DNA of 64,000 bases. Origin: Longimicrobium sp. Lineage in GTDB: Bacteria; Gemmatimonadota; Gemmatimonadetes; Longimicrobiales; Longimicrobiaceae. The first letter of the stretch is position 1; every line of letters starts with the position of its first letter. Made by a program: the position numbers and the translations under genes. The notes under the pieces were generated by a model. That model was not told the origin of the DNA and did not search any database. It saw only the letters and a list, made by a program, of their open reading frames with translations. The stretch is from the NCBI GenBank assembly GCA_036377595.1, contig DASUYB010000017.1, positions 43,175 through 107,174 on the forward strand, written 5' to 3'. Shown here one piece after another: positions 36,047-43,911 of this stretch.

Positions 36047-36144
36047 CGCCCCGGCGGCCCTCCGCCGTTGCACGTGCCGTCTACCCGCTTGATGTGCAAC
36101 AAGATCCGCATCGGGCAGCAGGTCCGCGAGGGGACGGATGGCTG

Positions 36145-36178
36145 AAGCCGCGGCTGGAACATTGGAAAGCCTCGCAGA
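36145..36178 (-). repeat. R4 dispersed repeat fragment
   Basis: On the minus strand GGCTTTCCAATGTTCCAGCC matches the R4 core at 37539-37605 and 56731-56797 with one or two changes. It terminates the coding remnant at 36179-36304. Confidence 0.55.
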
Positions 36179-36304
36179 GGTGATCACCGCGTCCGCGGCG
36201 CCGATCAGGACGCCGATCGCCAGCCCGGGCAGCCACGGCGGGGCGTTGCTCACCTGCAGCGCTCCCACTGCCATACCAGTCACCGCCCCGATGGCGAAGC
36301 GGTT
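36179..36304 (-). pseudogene. Truncated small membrane-protein remnant
   Basis: The reading frame encodes NRFAIGAVTGMAVGAL then PPWLPGLAIGVLIGAADAVI. This resembles the N-terminal half of small two-helix membrane proteins with a PPWL.GL..G.L.G..DA.IT core. It has no start with a ribosome binding site, and the frame runs into the R4 repeat after SARL, so it looks broken. Confidence 0.35.
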
Positions 36305-36387
36305 CAGGAACGCCGATCAGTGCTGCGCGCTTGTCCGGGTTTCTCCTCGTCTTCGGCTACTGCTTCTGGATCAACCTGGCGCAACCG

Positions 36388-37074
36388 CTACTCTTTCGAT
36401 TTCTCCTCCTCGCTCGGCTCCTCTCCGGGCTTGTAGCGCGGCTTGGGCTGCGGCAGCAGGAAGAAGGCGACGCACAGTAGCGCGATGGCCACTCCGACGC
36501 GCGGCGCCGCGACCGCGACCGGAACTGCGGCGATCTGGATCAGCGTCGCAATGCCGTAGCGGCGCGTCATCTGCTGGAGGAAATCGGGTGCGAGCCGTTC
36601 GTCCATCACCCGGCGGCCCGCCATCCCGTAGAACCACTTGCCCATCCAGGTGCAGGCGGTCAGGGCGAGGCCGGCAACCAGGGTCACCGACGCGACGGGC
36701 TCGAAGCGCGTGCCGAGGTGGAAGCACCAGACGCGGACGGGATAGGGGATGACGACGATGGCCAGCAGGAACAGGAGGTTGATCGCGCTGAACCAGTGAT
36801 CGCTCTTGGCGTAGATGCGGCCCGAATAATGGTGCTGCAGCCAGTAGGCGCCGATCACGACATAGCAGACTACCAACGCGAGATGTTCGCGCCACTGCTC
36901 GGCCATGGCCCTCGCCAGATCGCTGTAGCCGTGCGGGCCGTCGGGAGATCCGGGGACCTTGGTCTCGACGATCAACAGGGTCAGCGCGATTGCGAAAACC
37001 GCGTCGCTGAACCCCTCGAAACGATTGAGTCCGCGCTCGGCACCATGGGTCCGCGCGTGGGTGCGTTGAGCCAT
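36388..37074 (-). CDS. TMEM175-family potassium channel-like protein
   Basis: A 228-residue membrane protein. The diagnostic RFEGFSDAVFAIALTLL motif at residues 18-34 is the TMEM175 first helix with the FSD filter-region signature. Five further helices follow, and a charged tail (GEEPSEEEKSKE). One six-helix repeat is the normal bacterial form, which assembles as a tetramer. GGAGGAG precedes the ATG. The expected role is potassium conduction; regulation is unknown. Confidence 0.85.
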   Translation of the reverse strand: MAQRTHARTHGAERGLNRFEGFSDAVFAIALTLLIVETKVPGSPDGPHGYSDLARAMAEQWREHLALVVCYVVIGAYWLQHHYSGRIYAKSDHWFSAINLLFLLAIVVIPYPVRVWCFHLGTRFEPVASVTLVAGLALTACTWMGKWFYGMAGRRVMDERLAPDFLQQMTRRYGIATLIQIAAVPVAVAAPRVGVAIALLCVAFFLLPQPKPRYKPGEEPSEEEKSKE

Positions 37075-37276
37075 CGCTCCTCCTCGCCGGTGACGCCGGG
37101 ACGCAGCTTCTTACCCTCTCCGCTCCATCGGGGGCGTTTGGGGGGCCGAAGGACAACGCAAAGGGAGTGCCCCCGGTGGGTAGGGCAATGGTGCTCCGCA
37201 GATGGAGGTGAGCGGCGCAACCCCTTCCGCGACGCGGATCGTACGGCGGCCCGTGGCCATCTCCAGCGCAGGACGA

Positions 37277-37500
37277 TGCTCCCGATTACGATTCCGCTCC
37301 GACTCGACCTGGCCAGTCCCGCGTTCAAGGCCAATCCGCACCCCGCCTGCGCGAGGCTGCGCGACGAGACGCCGGTGTTCCGCTCGCGGATCGGGTCGCC
37401 GGCGGCCGGCGTGGCTGGTGGCACGTGCACGACGTTGCGCTGCTGGAAAGCGACACCCCGAGGCACGCAATCCGCGCCCGGTTCGGCGCCGCCTGCGCGA
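37277..37500 (+). pseudogene. Cytochrome P450 N-terminal remnant with frameshifts
   Basis: Frame 1 encodes MLPITIPLRLDLASPAFKAN, HPACARLRDETPVFRSRI. The homology then continues in frame 2 (GRRRPAWLVAR) and frame 3 (HDVALLESDT). Together these follow the first 70-75 residues of bacterial P450 proteins (...NPHPxYARLRDExPVxR...AWLVTRYxDVxALLxD). No P450 core, heme motif or stop-free continuation follows; the R4 repeat begins about 40 bases later. A decayed gene fragment is the simplest reading. Confidence 0.6.
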
Positions 37501-37538
37501 GGCTTCAACTGCGTCCTTGGGCCGGGCTGAGCGGAGCA

Positions 37539-37605
37539 CAGCCTGCGCAGCAGGCTTCCCAATGTTCCAGCCGCGGGTTTACCCGCCCGTCGAAACCCCG
37601 CCGCG
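37539..37605 (+). repeat. R4 dispersed repeat, copy with full core
   Basis: Hairpin AGCCTGC-gc-AGCAGGCT, then TTCCCAATGTTCCAGCCGCG, then hairpin GCGGGTTTaCCCGCC. About 37 bases are identical to 56731-56797. Confidence 0.7.
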
Positions 37606-37629
37606 ATATGAAAGACACCTGTCACGCGA

Positions 37630-37666
37630 AAGCCCCCGCGGATCCGCATCGGATCCGTGGGGGCTT
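37630..37666. terminator. Terminator of sigma-factor cluster
   Basis: AAGCCCCCGCGGATCCG pairs with CGGATCCGTGGGGGCTT (17 bp, one G-T pair, loop CAT). It lies 22 bases beyond the stop at 37689 on the minus strand. Confidence 0.8.
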
Positions 37667-37688
37667 GTCTGTCGTCCGGCGATCCGGG

Positions 37689-38069
37689 TTACGAGCCGAT
37701 CGCCGCGTTCAGCATCTCCTCGCCGCCGGACTGGCCGGAGACGAGCTCGCCCAGGTCGGGGACGGACTCGTCCAGGATCTGCTCCACCTGCTGGCGGTCG
37801 GCGGCCGAGACCTCGCGCGGGTGCGTGGGGCCGGAGCCGACGGTCAGCGCCAGCGCGGCGCCGGCGATCCCCGCGGCGGCGGCCAGCGGCGCCAGCGCGC
37901 GGAAGCGTCCGCCGAGCGTGCGGCGCCGCTCGTGGCGCAGGCGGGCGAGCGGAAGCTCGGCCTGCGCCATCACCGCGCCGCGCAGGCGGTCGAAGTCCAC
38001 CTCGGGCACCTCGCCGTACGCGCCGCGCAGGGCGCCGGCCAGCCCGGGATCGCGATCGAAGTTTTCCAT
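37689..38069 (-). CDS. Small membrane protein of sigma cluster, possible anti-sigma factor
   Basis: A 126-residue protein with one central hydrophobic helix (LAPLAAAAGIAGAALALTVG). The basic N-terminal cytoplasmic half includes DFDRLRGAVMAQAELPLARL. The acidic C-terminus contains QQVEQILDESVPDLGELV. The ATG overlaps the sigma gene stop (TAATG), and AGGAG lies just upstream, so the two are co-translated. Its position and single-helix topology suggest an anti-sigma factor, but it lacks the zinc HxxxCxxC motif. Confidence 0.65.
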   Translation of the reverse strand: MENFDRDPGLAGALRGAYGEVPEVDFDRLRGAVMAQAELPLARLRHERRRTLGGRFRALAPLAAAAGIAGAALALTVGSGPTHPREVSAADRQQVEQILDESVPDLGELVSGQSGGEEMLNAAIGS

Positions 38070-38671
38070 TATGCACTCCTTTCGTACGGCGCCAGCGCCT
38101 TCTTCAGCGTCTTGCGCGCCTCGTGCAGGTGCCACCGGACGGTCCCGTCGCTGATCTCCAGGATCTCCGCGATCTCGGGCCCGCCGAAGCCCTCCAGCTC
38201 GAACAATTCTACGATGATCCGCTGGCGCTCGGGAAGCGCCCCCATCGCCGACCGCAGCCGGTCGCGCAGTTCGCCGCGCTCGGCCTCGCGCTCGGGCGTG
38301 GGCCCGTGCGCGGGGGTGGCATCGGGGATCTGGTCCACGCTGCGCAGCGAGCGCGCCTTGCGGGCGTTCAGCCCGCGGTTCACGAGGATGCGGAAGAACC
38401 AGGGCGCGAACGGCCGCCCGGCCTCGAACGTCCCGATCCGCTGCAGGACGGCCATGAACGCCTCCTGCACCAGGTCCTCGGCGTCCTCCTTTTGCCCCAT
38501 CACCCGGTACGCCACCGCGAAGGCGCGGCGCATGTACCGGGTGACCAGCGTCTCGAACGCGGCCGCGTCGCCGGCGCGGACGCGCTCCACCAGCGCCGGC
38601 TCGTCGTCGGGCGTGGCGGGGACGGCGCGGAGCGGGGGCTCCACGCGCAGGGGCGCGCCGGCAGCGCTCAC
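38069..38671 (-). CDS. ECF-type RNA polymerase sigma factor
   Basis: A 200-residue sigma70-family protein without regions 1 and 3. Region 2 spans about residues 25-95 (AFETLVTRYMRRAFAVAYRV, DAEDLVQEAFMAVLQRI, PFAPWFFRILVNRGLNARK). Region 4 spans about 135-190 (LPERQRIIVELFELEGFGGPEIAEILEISDGTVRWHLHEARK). The GTG start overlaps the upstream gene's stop (GTGA). It would direct RNA polymerase to specific promoters, probably in response to envelope stress given its neighbour. Confidence 0.9.
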   Translation of the reverse strand: MSAAGAPLRVEPPLRAVPATPDDEPALVERVRAGDAAAFETLVTRYMRRAFAVAYRVMGQKEDAEDLVQEAFMAVLQRIGTFEAGRPFAPWFFRILVNRGLNARKARSLRSVDQIPDATPAHGPTPEREAERGELRDRLRSAMGALPERQRIIVELFELEGFGGPEIAEILEISDGTVRWHLHEARKTLKKALAPYERSA

Positions 38672-39246
38672 GGCCGTCCCGCGCGCACCCTGCCGCGCCG
38701 CCCCATCCCGGGCCGTCCCGGCGCGCCCCGCCCCGGGCGCCCCGGACCCATGCGCCCGCCGCGGGCGCGGACCAGCTCGCGGGCGCGCGCCTTCTGCTGC
38801 GGCGTGAGCACCGTCCCCGCCTCGCGCATGGCGCCGGCGATGTTGCCACGGATGCGCTGCACCAGCGGCCGCAACTCGGGCGGCACCGGCGGGCGGCCCT
38901 GCGCGCGGATGCGGGCCAGCTCGGCCTGCCGCTGCTCGGGCGTCATGCGCAGCAGCTCGGCGCGGCGCTCCTCGCGGTACGCCTGCCACTGGCGGAACAG
39001 CTCCTCGCGCAGCGGGCGGTTGGTCTCGTTCAGCCGCACGGCGATCTGCTGCAGCCGGGCCATCTGCGCGTCGGTCAGGTTCAGCTCGCGGCGCACCTCC
39101 ATCAGCGTCTCGAGCGGGCGCTGCTCGTGCTCCTCCAGCAGCTCCGCGCCGGGCTGCAGCTGCGCCGCGCCGCCCGTTTGCGCCGCCACGGGCGAGATCG
39201 CCAGCAGCAGCGCAAGGACGGCAGGCAGAAGCGGGTGGATCTTCAT
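38668..39246 (-). CDS. Spy/CpxP-like periplasmic protein
   Basis: A 192-residue exported, helical, Arg/Glu/Gln-rich protein. After a signal peptide (MKIHPLLPAVLALLLAISPVAAQ) it shows NLTDAQMARLQQI, EELFRQWQAYREERRAELLRMTPEQRQA and VLTPQQKARARELV. These are LTxxQ-type motifs as in the Spy/CpxP chaperone-sensor family. The tail is Gly/Arg/Pro-rich. It heads an operon with the sigma factor, which suggests periplasmic stress sensing. Confidence 0.78.
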   Translation of the reverse strand: MKIHPLLPAVLALLLAISPVAAQTGGAAQLQPGAELLEEHEQRPLETLMEVRRELNLTDAQMARLQQIAVRLNETNRPLREELFRQWQAYREERRAELLRMTPEQRQAELARIRAQGRPPVPPELRPLVQRIRGNIAGAMREAGTVLTPQQKARARELVRARGGRMGPGRPGRGAPGRPGMGRRGRVRAGRP

Positions 39247-39540
39247 ATCACTGCTCGGGATATCCAGTCTCGACCTCAATCCGCGCGGCGGGGGAATCGT
39301 CCCCGTGCGCGGCGTCGCTGCGAGTTATACCACCGAACCACGCAAAACGTTGGGAGATGCGGAGAAGACGCTTCCGCGATGTTATATTCATCTCCCTCGA
39401 CTTCATGGATCGTGAGCCGGCGGGTGAGACGTCGGCGCGGCTGATGGAATTTCGGGCCGGTCCGCCATCCCCCGTCAGCCGTCTGCGGTTCGCCATTGTC
39501 CGCGATCGTCCGCCATTGTTGGCCATCGTCCGCAATCTCC

Positions 39541-39591
39541 GGCGGGTTGAAACCCGCCGCTGGAACTTCAAGAAGTCCGCCTTCGCGGACT
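39541..39591 (+). repeat. R4 dispersed repeat, inverted module order
   Basis: GGCGGGTT-ga-AACCCGCC hairpin, CTGGAACTTC, then hairpin AGTCCGC-cttc-GCGGACT. These are the same two hairpin modules as at 37539-37605 in reverse orientation. The 504-bp gap 39247-39750 otherwise holds degenerate CGCCATTGTCCG repeats (39490-39530) and the R6 tandem array. Confidence 0.6.
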
Positions 39592-39624
39592 GTGCGGGAG
39601 GGATGATCGGCCGAGCGTCATCCT

Positions 39625-39677
39625 CTCAGCACTCAGCACTCAGCAGTTAGGACTTAGGACTTTAGGACTTAGGACTT
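39625..39677. repeat. R6 tandem repeat
   Basis: About three CAGCACT units followed by four (T)TAGGACT units, 53 bases in all, in the gap between two divergent sigma-factor clusters. The unit length is 7 bases. Confidence 0.75.
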
Positions 39678-39750
39678 CCGTACTCCCTTCCGAGGCAACC
39701 CTCTACGACCGCACGGCATCCATCTCTCCGGACACCGCGCGCGGAGCCGC

Positions 39751-40305
39751 ATGGAGGACAACGAGCTCGTTCAACTCGCCAGCCAGGGGGACGGCGGCGC
39801 CATCCGGACACTGTACCAGCGACACGCGCGCCGCGTGTACGCCGTGGTGCGGCGCCTGGCCGGCGACGACGCCCTGGCCGAGGACTGGGCGCAGGAGGCG
39901 TGGGTGCGCGTGATCCGCGCGCTCCCCGGCTTCCGCGGCGACAGCCAGTTCTCCACCTGGCTGCACCGGGTGGCGGTGAACAGCGCGCTGCACGGCCGCC
40001 GCGGCCGCGAGCGCAAGGCGGGGCGCGAGACGGCCATCGACGACTCGTTCGCCACGCGCGGCGCCGCCGGCGATCCGCTCCTGCGCATGAAGCTGGAGCG
40101 GGCGATGGAACGCCTTCCCGAGGGGATGCGCCGCGTGCTGGTGCTGCACGACGTGGAAGGCTACACCCACGAGGAGATCGGCGAGATGCTGGGGATCAAC
40201 CCCGGCACCTGCAAGAGCCAGCTGTTCAAGGCGCGGGCGAAGATGCGCGCGATGCTGAGCCCGGCGCCCGCACGGATGGAGGAGGCGGAAGCATGCAACA
40301 CCTGA
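39751..40305 (+). CDS. ECF-type RNA polymerase sigma factor
   Basis: A 184-residue ECF sigma factor. Region 2 (residues 17-85: IRTLYQRHARRVYAVVRRL, DWAQEAWVRVIRALPGF, QFSTWLHRVAVNSALHGRR) and region 4 (about 118-168: LPEGMRRVLVLHDVEGYTHEEIGEMLGINPGTCKSQLFKAR) are intact. The next gene, a zinc anti-sigma factor, overlaps its 3' end by 13 bases, the standard pairing. It is divergent from the other sigma cluster. Confidence 0.92.
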   Translation: MEDNELVQLASQGDGGAIRTLYQRHARRVYAVVRRLAGDDALAEDWAQEAWVRVIRALPGFRGDSQFSTWLHRVAVNSALHGRRGRERKAGRETAIDDSFATRGAAGDPLLRMKLERAMERLPEGMRRVLVLHDVEGYTHEEIGEMLGINPGTCKSQLFKARAKMRAMLSPAPARMEEAEACNT

Positions 40306-41099
40306 CCCTGGAAGCGCTGGCCCGGCTGGTGGACGAGGCGCCGCTGGCCGACGAGGCGGCGCACCTCTCCAGCTGCCTGGTCTGCCGGCGCGAGCTGGGC
40401 GAGATGCGCGCGCAGACGGCGGCGCTCGGCGCGCTCGAAGACCCCGAGGCGCCTGCCGGGGCGTGGCCCGCGCTGGAGGCCGCGCTTCGCGCCGAGGGGC
40501 TGATCGTCGACGTCCCGCGCATCGCCGTCGCGCGGATCCCGCTCTGGCGGCGGACGTCGTTCCTCCGTGCCGCGGCGGCGGTGGCCATCTTCGTGGCCGG
40601 CGGGGCGATCGGGATGATGCTGCGCGCGTCCGGCGCCGGGCCGCGCGTGGCGTCGAACGAGCCGGCGCTGGGGCCGCCGATGGTGGCGCGTCCCCCCGCC
40701 GTCTCCGCGGTCCCCGTCGCGAACGGCGTGGACGGGCCGCTGGTGGTGGAGCCCGTCGACCCGTCGCCCAACGGCGCGCGGATGGCGTCGTCCACCGGCG
40801 GCGCGCCGGCGGTCAGACGCCCGGCCGATCCCGCGGTGCGGCGCGCCCGCGCGGAGCTGGAGGAGGCGGAGGAGGCGTGGGTGGCCGCGCTGCAGCGCTA
40901 CGCCGCCATCGCCGACCCGTCGTCGGGCGCCGACCCGGGAACGCGGATGGCGGCGCTCGAGCGGATGATCGCCACCACGGGGGCGGCGCTGGAGCGCGCG
41001 CCCGGCGACCCGGTGATCAACGGCTACCACATGGCCGCCCTGCGCGAGCGCGAGGCGCTGCGGCGCGACCTGGCGGCGGCCGACAAGGACTGGTTCTGA
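40293..41099 (+). CDS. Zinc-binding anti-sigma factor
   Basis: A 268-residue membrane protein. The N-terminal zinc motif His24-xxx-Cys28-xx-Cys31 marks the anti-sigma domain that sequesters the cognate sigma factor. A single transmembrane helix lies near residue 95 (FLRAAAAVAIFVAGGAIGMML). The periplasmic part is Ala/Pro-rich and then coiled-coil-like (RRARAELEEAEEAWVAALQRY). GGAGGAGG precedes the ATG. Confidence 0.85.
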   Translation: MQHLTLEALARLVDEAPLADEAAHLSSCLVCRRELGEMRAQTAALGALEDPEAPAGAWPALEAALRAEGLIVDVPRIAVARIPLWRRTSFLRAAAAVAIFVAGGAIGMMLRASGAGPRVASNEPALGPPMVARPPAVSAVPVANGVDGPLVVEPVDPSPNGARMASSTGGAPAVRRPADPAVRRARAELEEAEEAWVAALQRYAAIADPSSGADPGTRMAALERMIATTGAALERAPGDPVINGYHMAALREREALRRDLAAADKDWF

Positions 41100-41125
41100 C
41101 CCGCATACACACAGGAGCTGCACAC

Positions 41126-42205
41126 GTGAAGATTCGTACCTGGCTGGCGGCGGCTGCGCTGGCCGTGATCCTTCCCGCCGCCGCCCGCGCGCAGGACCGC
41201 GGCACCGGCTACATGGGGATCGTGTTCTCGCACGACGACGACGACGCGCAGGTGGCGCGGGTGGAGCGGGTGATCGCCGGCTCGCCCGCCGATCGTGCCG
41301 GGATCCGCGCCGGCGACGTGGTGGTGCGGCTGAACGGCCGCGCCGCGACGGAGGACGCGGTGGAGGACCTGCGCGAGCACCTGGACCGCGGCGACACCGT
41401 GCGCCTGCGCGTGCGCCGCTCGGGCCGCGAGGAGGAGCGCATGCTGGTGGCCGCGCAGCGCCCCAGCCGCGTGGTGTACGGCGGCCCCGGCGGCGGCGAG
41501 TTCCCCGGCGGGGTGATCGTGATGCCGCCGGGCGACGAGCGCATCGTCATCCACATGGACACGCTGGCCGACCACATGGACTCGCTGCTGTCGCGGATGG
41601 ACTCGCTGCGCGTGCACATCGGCCGCCGCCACGGCGACAGCATCGTGATCCGCATGGACACGGTGATGCGGATGTGGCGCGACAGCGTGGTGCGCGCGTG
41701 GCCCCGCGTCAGCCGCGATCTCGGCCGGCAGTGGGAGCAGCTGCAGGGCGACTTCGGGATGCTCCCCTACATGTTCGAGTTCGGCCCGCGCTCCATCGCC
41801 GGCGCCGAGTTCGCGGAGATGAACCCGGGGCTGGCCCGCTACTTCCGCACGAGCGAAGGGCTGCTGGTGCTCCAGGTCGGTCCGCAGACGCCGGCCGCGC
41901 GCGGCGGGCTGCAGGCGGGCGACGTGGTGGTCGAGGCGAACGGCCGCCGGGTGGCGGAGGTGGGCGACCTGCGCGAGGCGTTCGCGCGCGCGGGCCGCGG
42001 GCAGGAGGTGCGGCTGTCGGTGGTCCGCGACGGCGCGCGGCGGCAGCTGTCCGTGCGCTGGGACCCCGCCGAGGTGCGCACCTGGCGCGTGCGGACCGAG
42101 CAGGACCGCCTGCGCTCGCGCCAGGAACGGACGCGCACGGAGCAGGAGCGCGTGCGGGCGCGGCAGGAGCGCGAGCGCGCCGCGCAGGACCGGGCGCGCC
42201 CCTGA
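41126..42205 (+). CDS. Exported protein with two PDZ domains
   Basis: A 359-residue periplasmic protein with a signal peptide (VKIRTWLAAAALAVILPAAARAQ). PDZ domain 1 spans about 28-115 (GYMGIVFSH, AGIRAGDVVVRLNGR) and PDZ domain 2 about 215-300 (GLLVLQVGPQTPAARGGLQAGDVVVEANGR). The C-terminus is a highly charged RxxQER repeat. No protease domain is present, unlike DegP/HtrA, so it may be a sensor or adaptor of the adjacent sigma/anti-sigma pair, as PDZ domains are in RseP/DegS pathways. AGGAG lies eight bases before the GTG start. Confidence 0.8.
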   Translation: MKIRTWLAAAALAVILPAAARAQDRGTGYMGIVFSHDDDDAQVARVERVIAGSPADRAGIRAGDVVVRLNGRAATEDAVEDLREHLDRGDTVRLRVRRSGREEERMLVAAQRPSRVVYGGPGGGEFPGGVIVMPPGDERIVIHMDTLADHMDSLLSRMDSLRVHIGRRHGDSIVIRMDTVMRMWRDSVVRAWPRVSRDLGRQWEQLQGDFGMLPYMFEFGPRSIAGAEFAEMNPGLARYFRTSEGLLVLQVGPQTPAARGGLQAGDVVVEANGRRVAEVGDLREAFARAGRGQEVRLSVVRDGARRQLSVRWDPAEVRTWRVRTEQDRLRSRQERTRTEQERVRARQERERAAQDRARP

Positions 42206-42223
42206 GCGGATCGCCCAACCACG

Positions 42224-42262
42224 ACGACGAAGGGGAGGCCGCGCGGGCCTCCCCTTCGTCGT
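42224..42262 (+). terminator. Terminator of sigma/PDZ operon
   Basis: A 17-bp perfect stem (42224-42240 with 42246-42262) with loop GCGCG, 18 bases after the stop of the PDZ gene. Confidence 0.85.
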
Positions 42263-42492
42263 TCCCGCCGGCTGCGTGTCGATCAGGGCGCCTTCTTCAT
42301 GCTGTCGACCTTGATCAGCGTGTCCTGCGGGTTGCCCCCGGTGCCCGTGCTGTCGGTCATCCCGCCGGTGGAATCCATCGGCATGGCGGCGGGCGGCGGG
42401 GCGGCGCCATCATCGCCGTGTCCGTGACCGCGGGCGCGACGGGTGGTGGTGTCGGTTCTCTTGGTGACGAGGATCTCCCCGGTTTCTGGGGA

Positions 42493-43560
42493 TCAGGAGC
42501 CGTTTGGCGGGACGAACGTACGGCGCCGGCCGAAGAAGGCGGCGAGCTGGAGGATGACGATGCCGAGGAGGAGCATCAGGGGGATCAACAGCGCCAGGAA
42601 GAACCAGGAGCCGTACCGCATCGCGCGGAGCGCGTACTCGCCGGGGAGCGGTCCCGCGCGCCACTCCACGACCGCCGGGACGCCGAAGTAGGAGATGCAC
42701 GCGGCGATCGTCCATAGCAGCACCATCCCCAGTGTGGCGGGAAGCGCCCACGCGCTGCTCTTCCCCCGCCGCCCCAGCGCCTGGCCCAGCCGCCACGACG
42801 CCCACGCGCAGATCCCCAGCGCCGCCAGGACGAGCGCCATCCAGACCCCGTACCAGAACCCCGTCGCCGGCTCCGGCTTCTGCACCGCCAGCGCGAGCGC
42901 GTCCGCCGGGACGCCGCGGAAGGTGCCGGTGAGCGCGCCGTCGTCGCGGCGGAGCGGCAGGCTGCTCTTCGCCGTCCAGCCGCGCGGGTAGTCGACGCGC
43001 ACGTCGAGCGTGCCGAAGCCCGCCCAGTCGCGCGCGGGCGCCAGCACGTAGCCCAGCTGCCAGATCGGCGTCAGGTCGTTCCGGGAATATGCGCTCGCCT
43101 CCGCCGGGTAGCGGACGCGGATCTCGTGTCGCCCCGCGGGGAGGGTGACGCGGAATGCCAGCGCGCCCCGGCTCCGCGGCTCGTACGGGAGCGTGGCCGC
43201 GGAGTCGCTCGCCGGGTCGGGCGTGCTGGCCGGCGGCTGCCAGCTCGCGGGGAGCGGCCCCGCGGCGCCGGGCTGCGATGGGACGGATTTCCCGTCCACC
43301 GCCACCGCCGACGTGCCGGCCGCGAGCCCGTTCGCGACGAAGAGGAGGTCGAGCGTGCGCGCGGGGCCGTCGTTGCGCACGAGGTACACGGCCTCGATCG
43401 TCGCCGGCTTTCCCCTGGCGAGCGGGCGCACGTCGATGTGCAGCGTCTCGCGCTCGATGAACACGTCGCGCAGCCCGCCGGCCGGCTCGCCCAGCTGCGA
43501 CCCGTGCTTCACCGTCCGCGGCTCCGGCGGCGCGGCCATGTTCCCCCGTGCCGTCCCCAT
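42493..43560 (-). CDS. Hypothetical membrane-anchored exported protein
   Basis: No family is recognised. The product has a beta-rich extracytoplasmic domain (VKHGSQLGEPAGGLRDVF, LHIDVRPLARGKPATIEAVYLV, LAFRVTLPAGRHEIRVRYP, WQLGYVLAPARDWAGFGTL). Three C-terminal membrane helices follow (FWYGVWMALVLAALGICAWA, LPATLGMVLLWTIAACISYF, WFFLALLIPLMLLLGIVIL). The Met at 43560 is used. The in-frame sequence just upstream (RLLPIAISTTLLALP) looks like a signal-peptide core without a start codon, so the real N-terminus is uncertain. The R3 repeat lies upstream at 43698-43782. Confidence 0.6.
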   Translation of the reverse strand: MGTARGNMAAPPEPRTVKHGSQLGEPAGGLRDVFIERETLHIDVRPLARGKPATIEAVYLVRNDGPARTLDLLFVANGLAAGTSAVAVDGKSVPSQPGAAGPLPASWQPPASTPDPASDSAATLPYEPRSRGALAFRVTLPAGRHEIRVRYPAEASAYSRNDLTPIWQLGYVLAPARDWAGFGTLDVRVDYPRGWTAKSSLPLRRDDGALTGTFRGVPADALALAVQKPEPATGFWYGVWMALVLAALGICAWASWRLGQALGRRGKSSAWALPATLGMVLLWTIAACISYFGVPAVVEWRAGPLPGEYALRAMRYGSWFFLALLIPLMLLLGIVILQLAAFFGRRRTFVPPNGS

Positions 43561-43697
43561 CGGCAGCGCGAGCAACGTGGTGGAGATGGCGATCGGGAGG
43601 AGGCGTGCGGACGGCGGGCGATGGACGAGCGCTTCATCGGGCGAGATGGATCTTCGGGTATGGGGATAAGGGTCGGAGGAGGTGGCATCGCTGCGCA

Positions 43698-43782
43698 CTG
43701 AGTGGCCGCGAGCGAAGCGAGCTCCCGTCCCTCCCCCAGTCGGTTTTGGGGGAGGGACAGGCGCGAAGCGCCAGGGAGAGGG
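43698..43782 (+). repeat. R3 dispersed repeat, copy c (85 bp)
   Basis: It differs from copy a (2625-2709) by about three bases over 85 and keeps the same stem-loops. It occupies much of the 350-bp gap between 43560 and 43912. Confidence 0.75.
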
Positions 43783-43854
43783 CGCGCGGCCGGCGGCGCG
43801 CATCGAGCTCCGCCGACTCACGCAGCGGTCCATCGGTTCATCCCCCAGAACAAA

Positions 43855-43884
43855 CGGCGCGGGGGAAGATGCTCCCCCGCGCCG
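43855..43884. terminator. Terminator hairpin
   Basis: CGGCGCGGGGGA and its complement, 12-bp stem with a 6-base loop, 28 bases beyond the stop of the M16 gene at 43912 (-). Confidence 0.75.
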
Positions 43885-43911
43885 CGTGCGGTCAACCGAG
43901 ATGGGGTGCGG

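Noticed and set aside
37689..38069. Zinc-type anti-sigma factor
   Set aside because: No HxxxCxxC motif is present, so only a general anti-sigma or accessory role is suggested.
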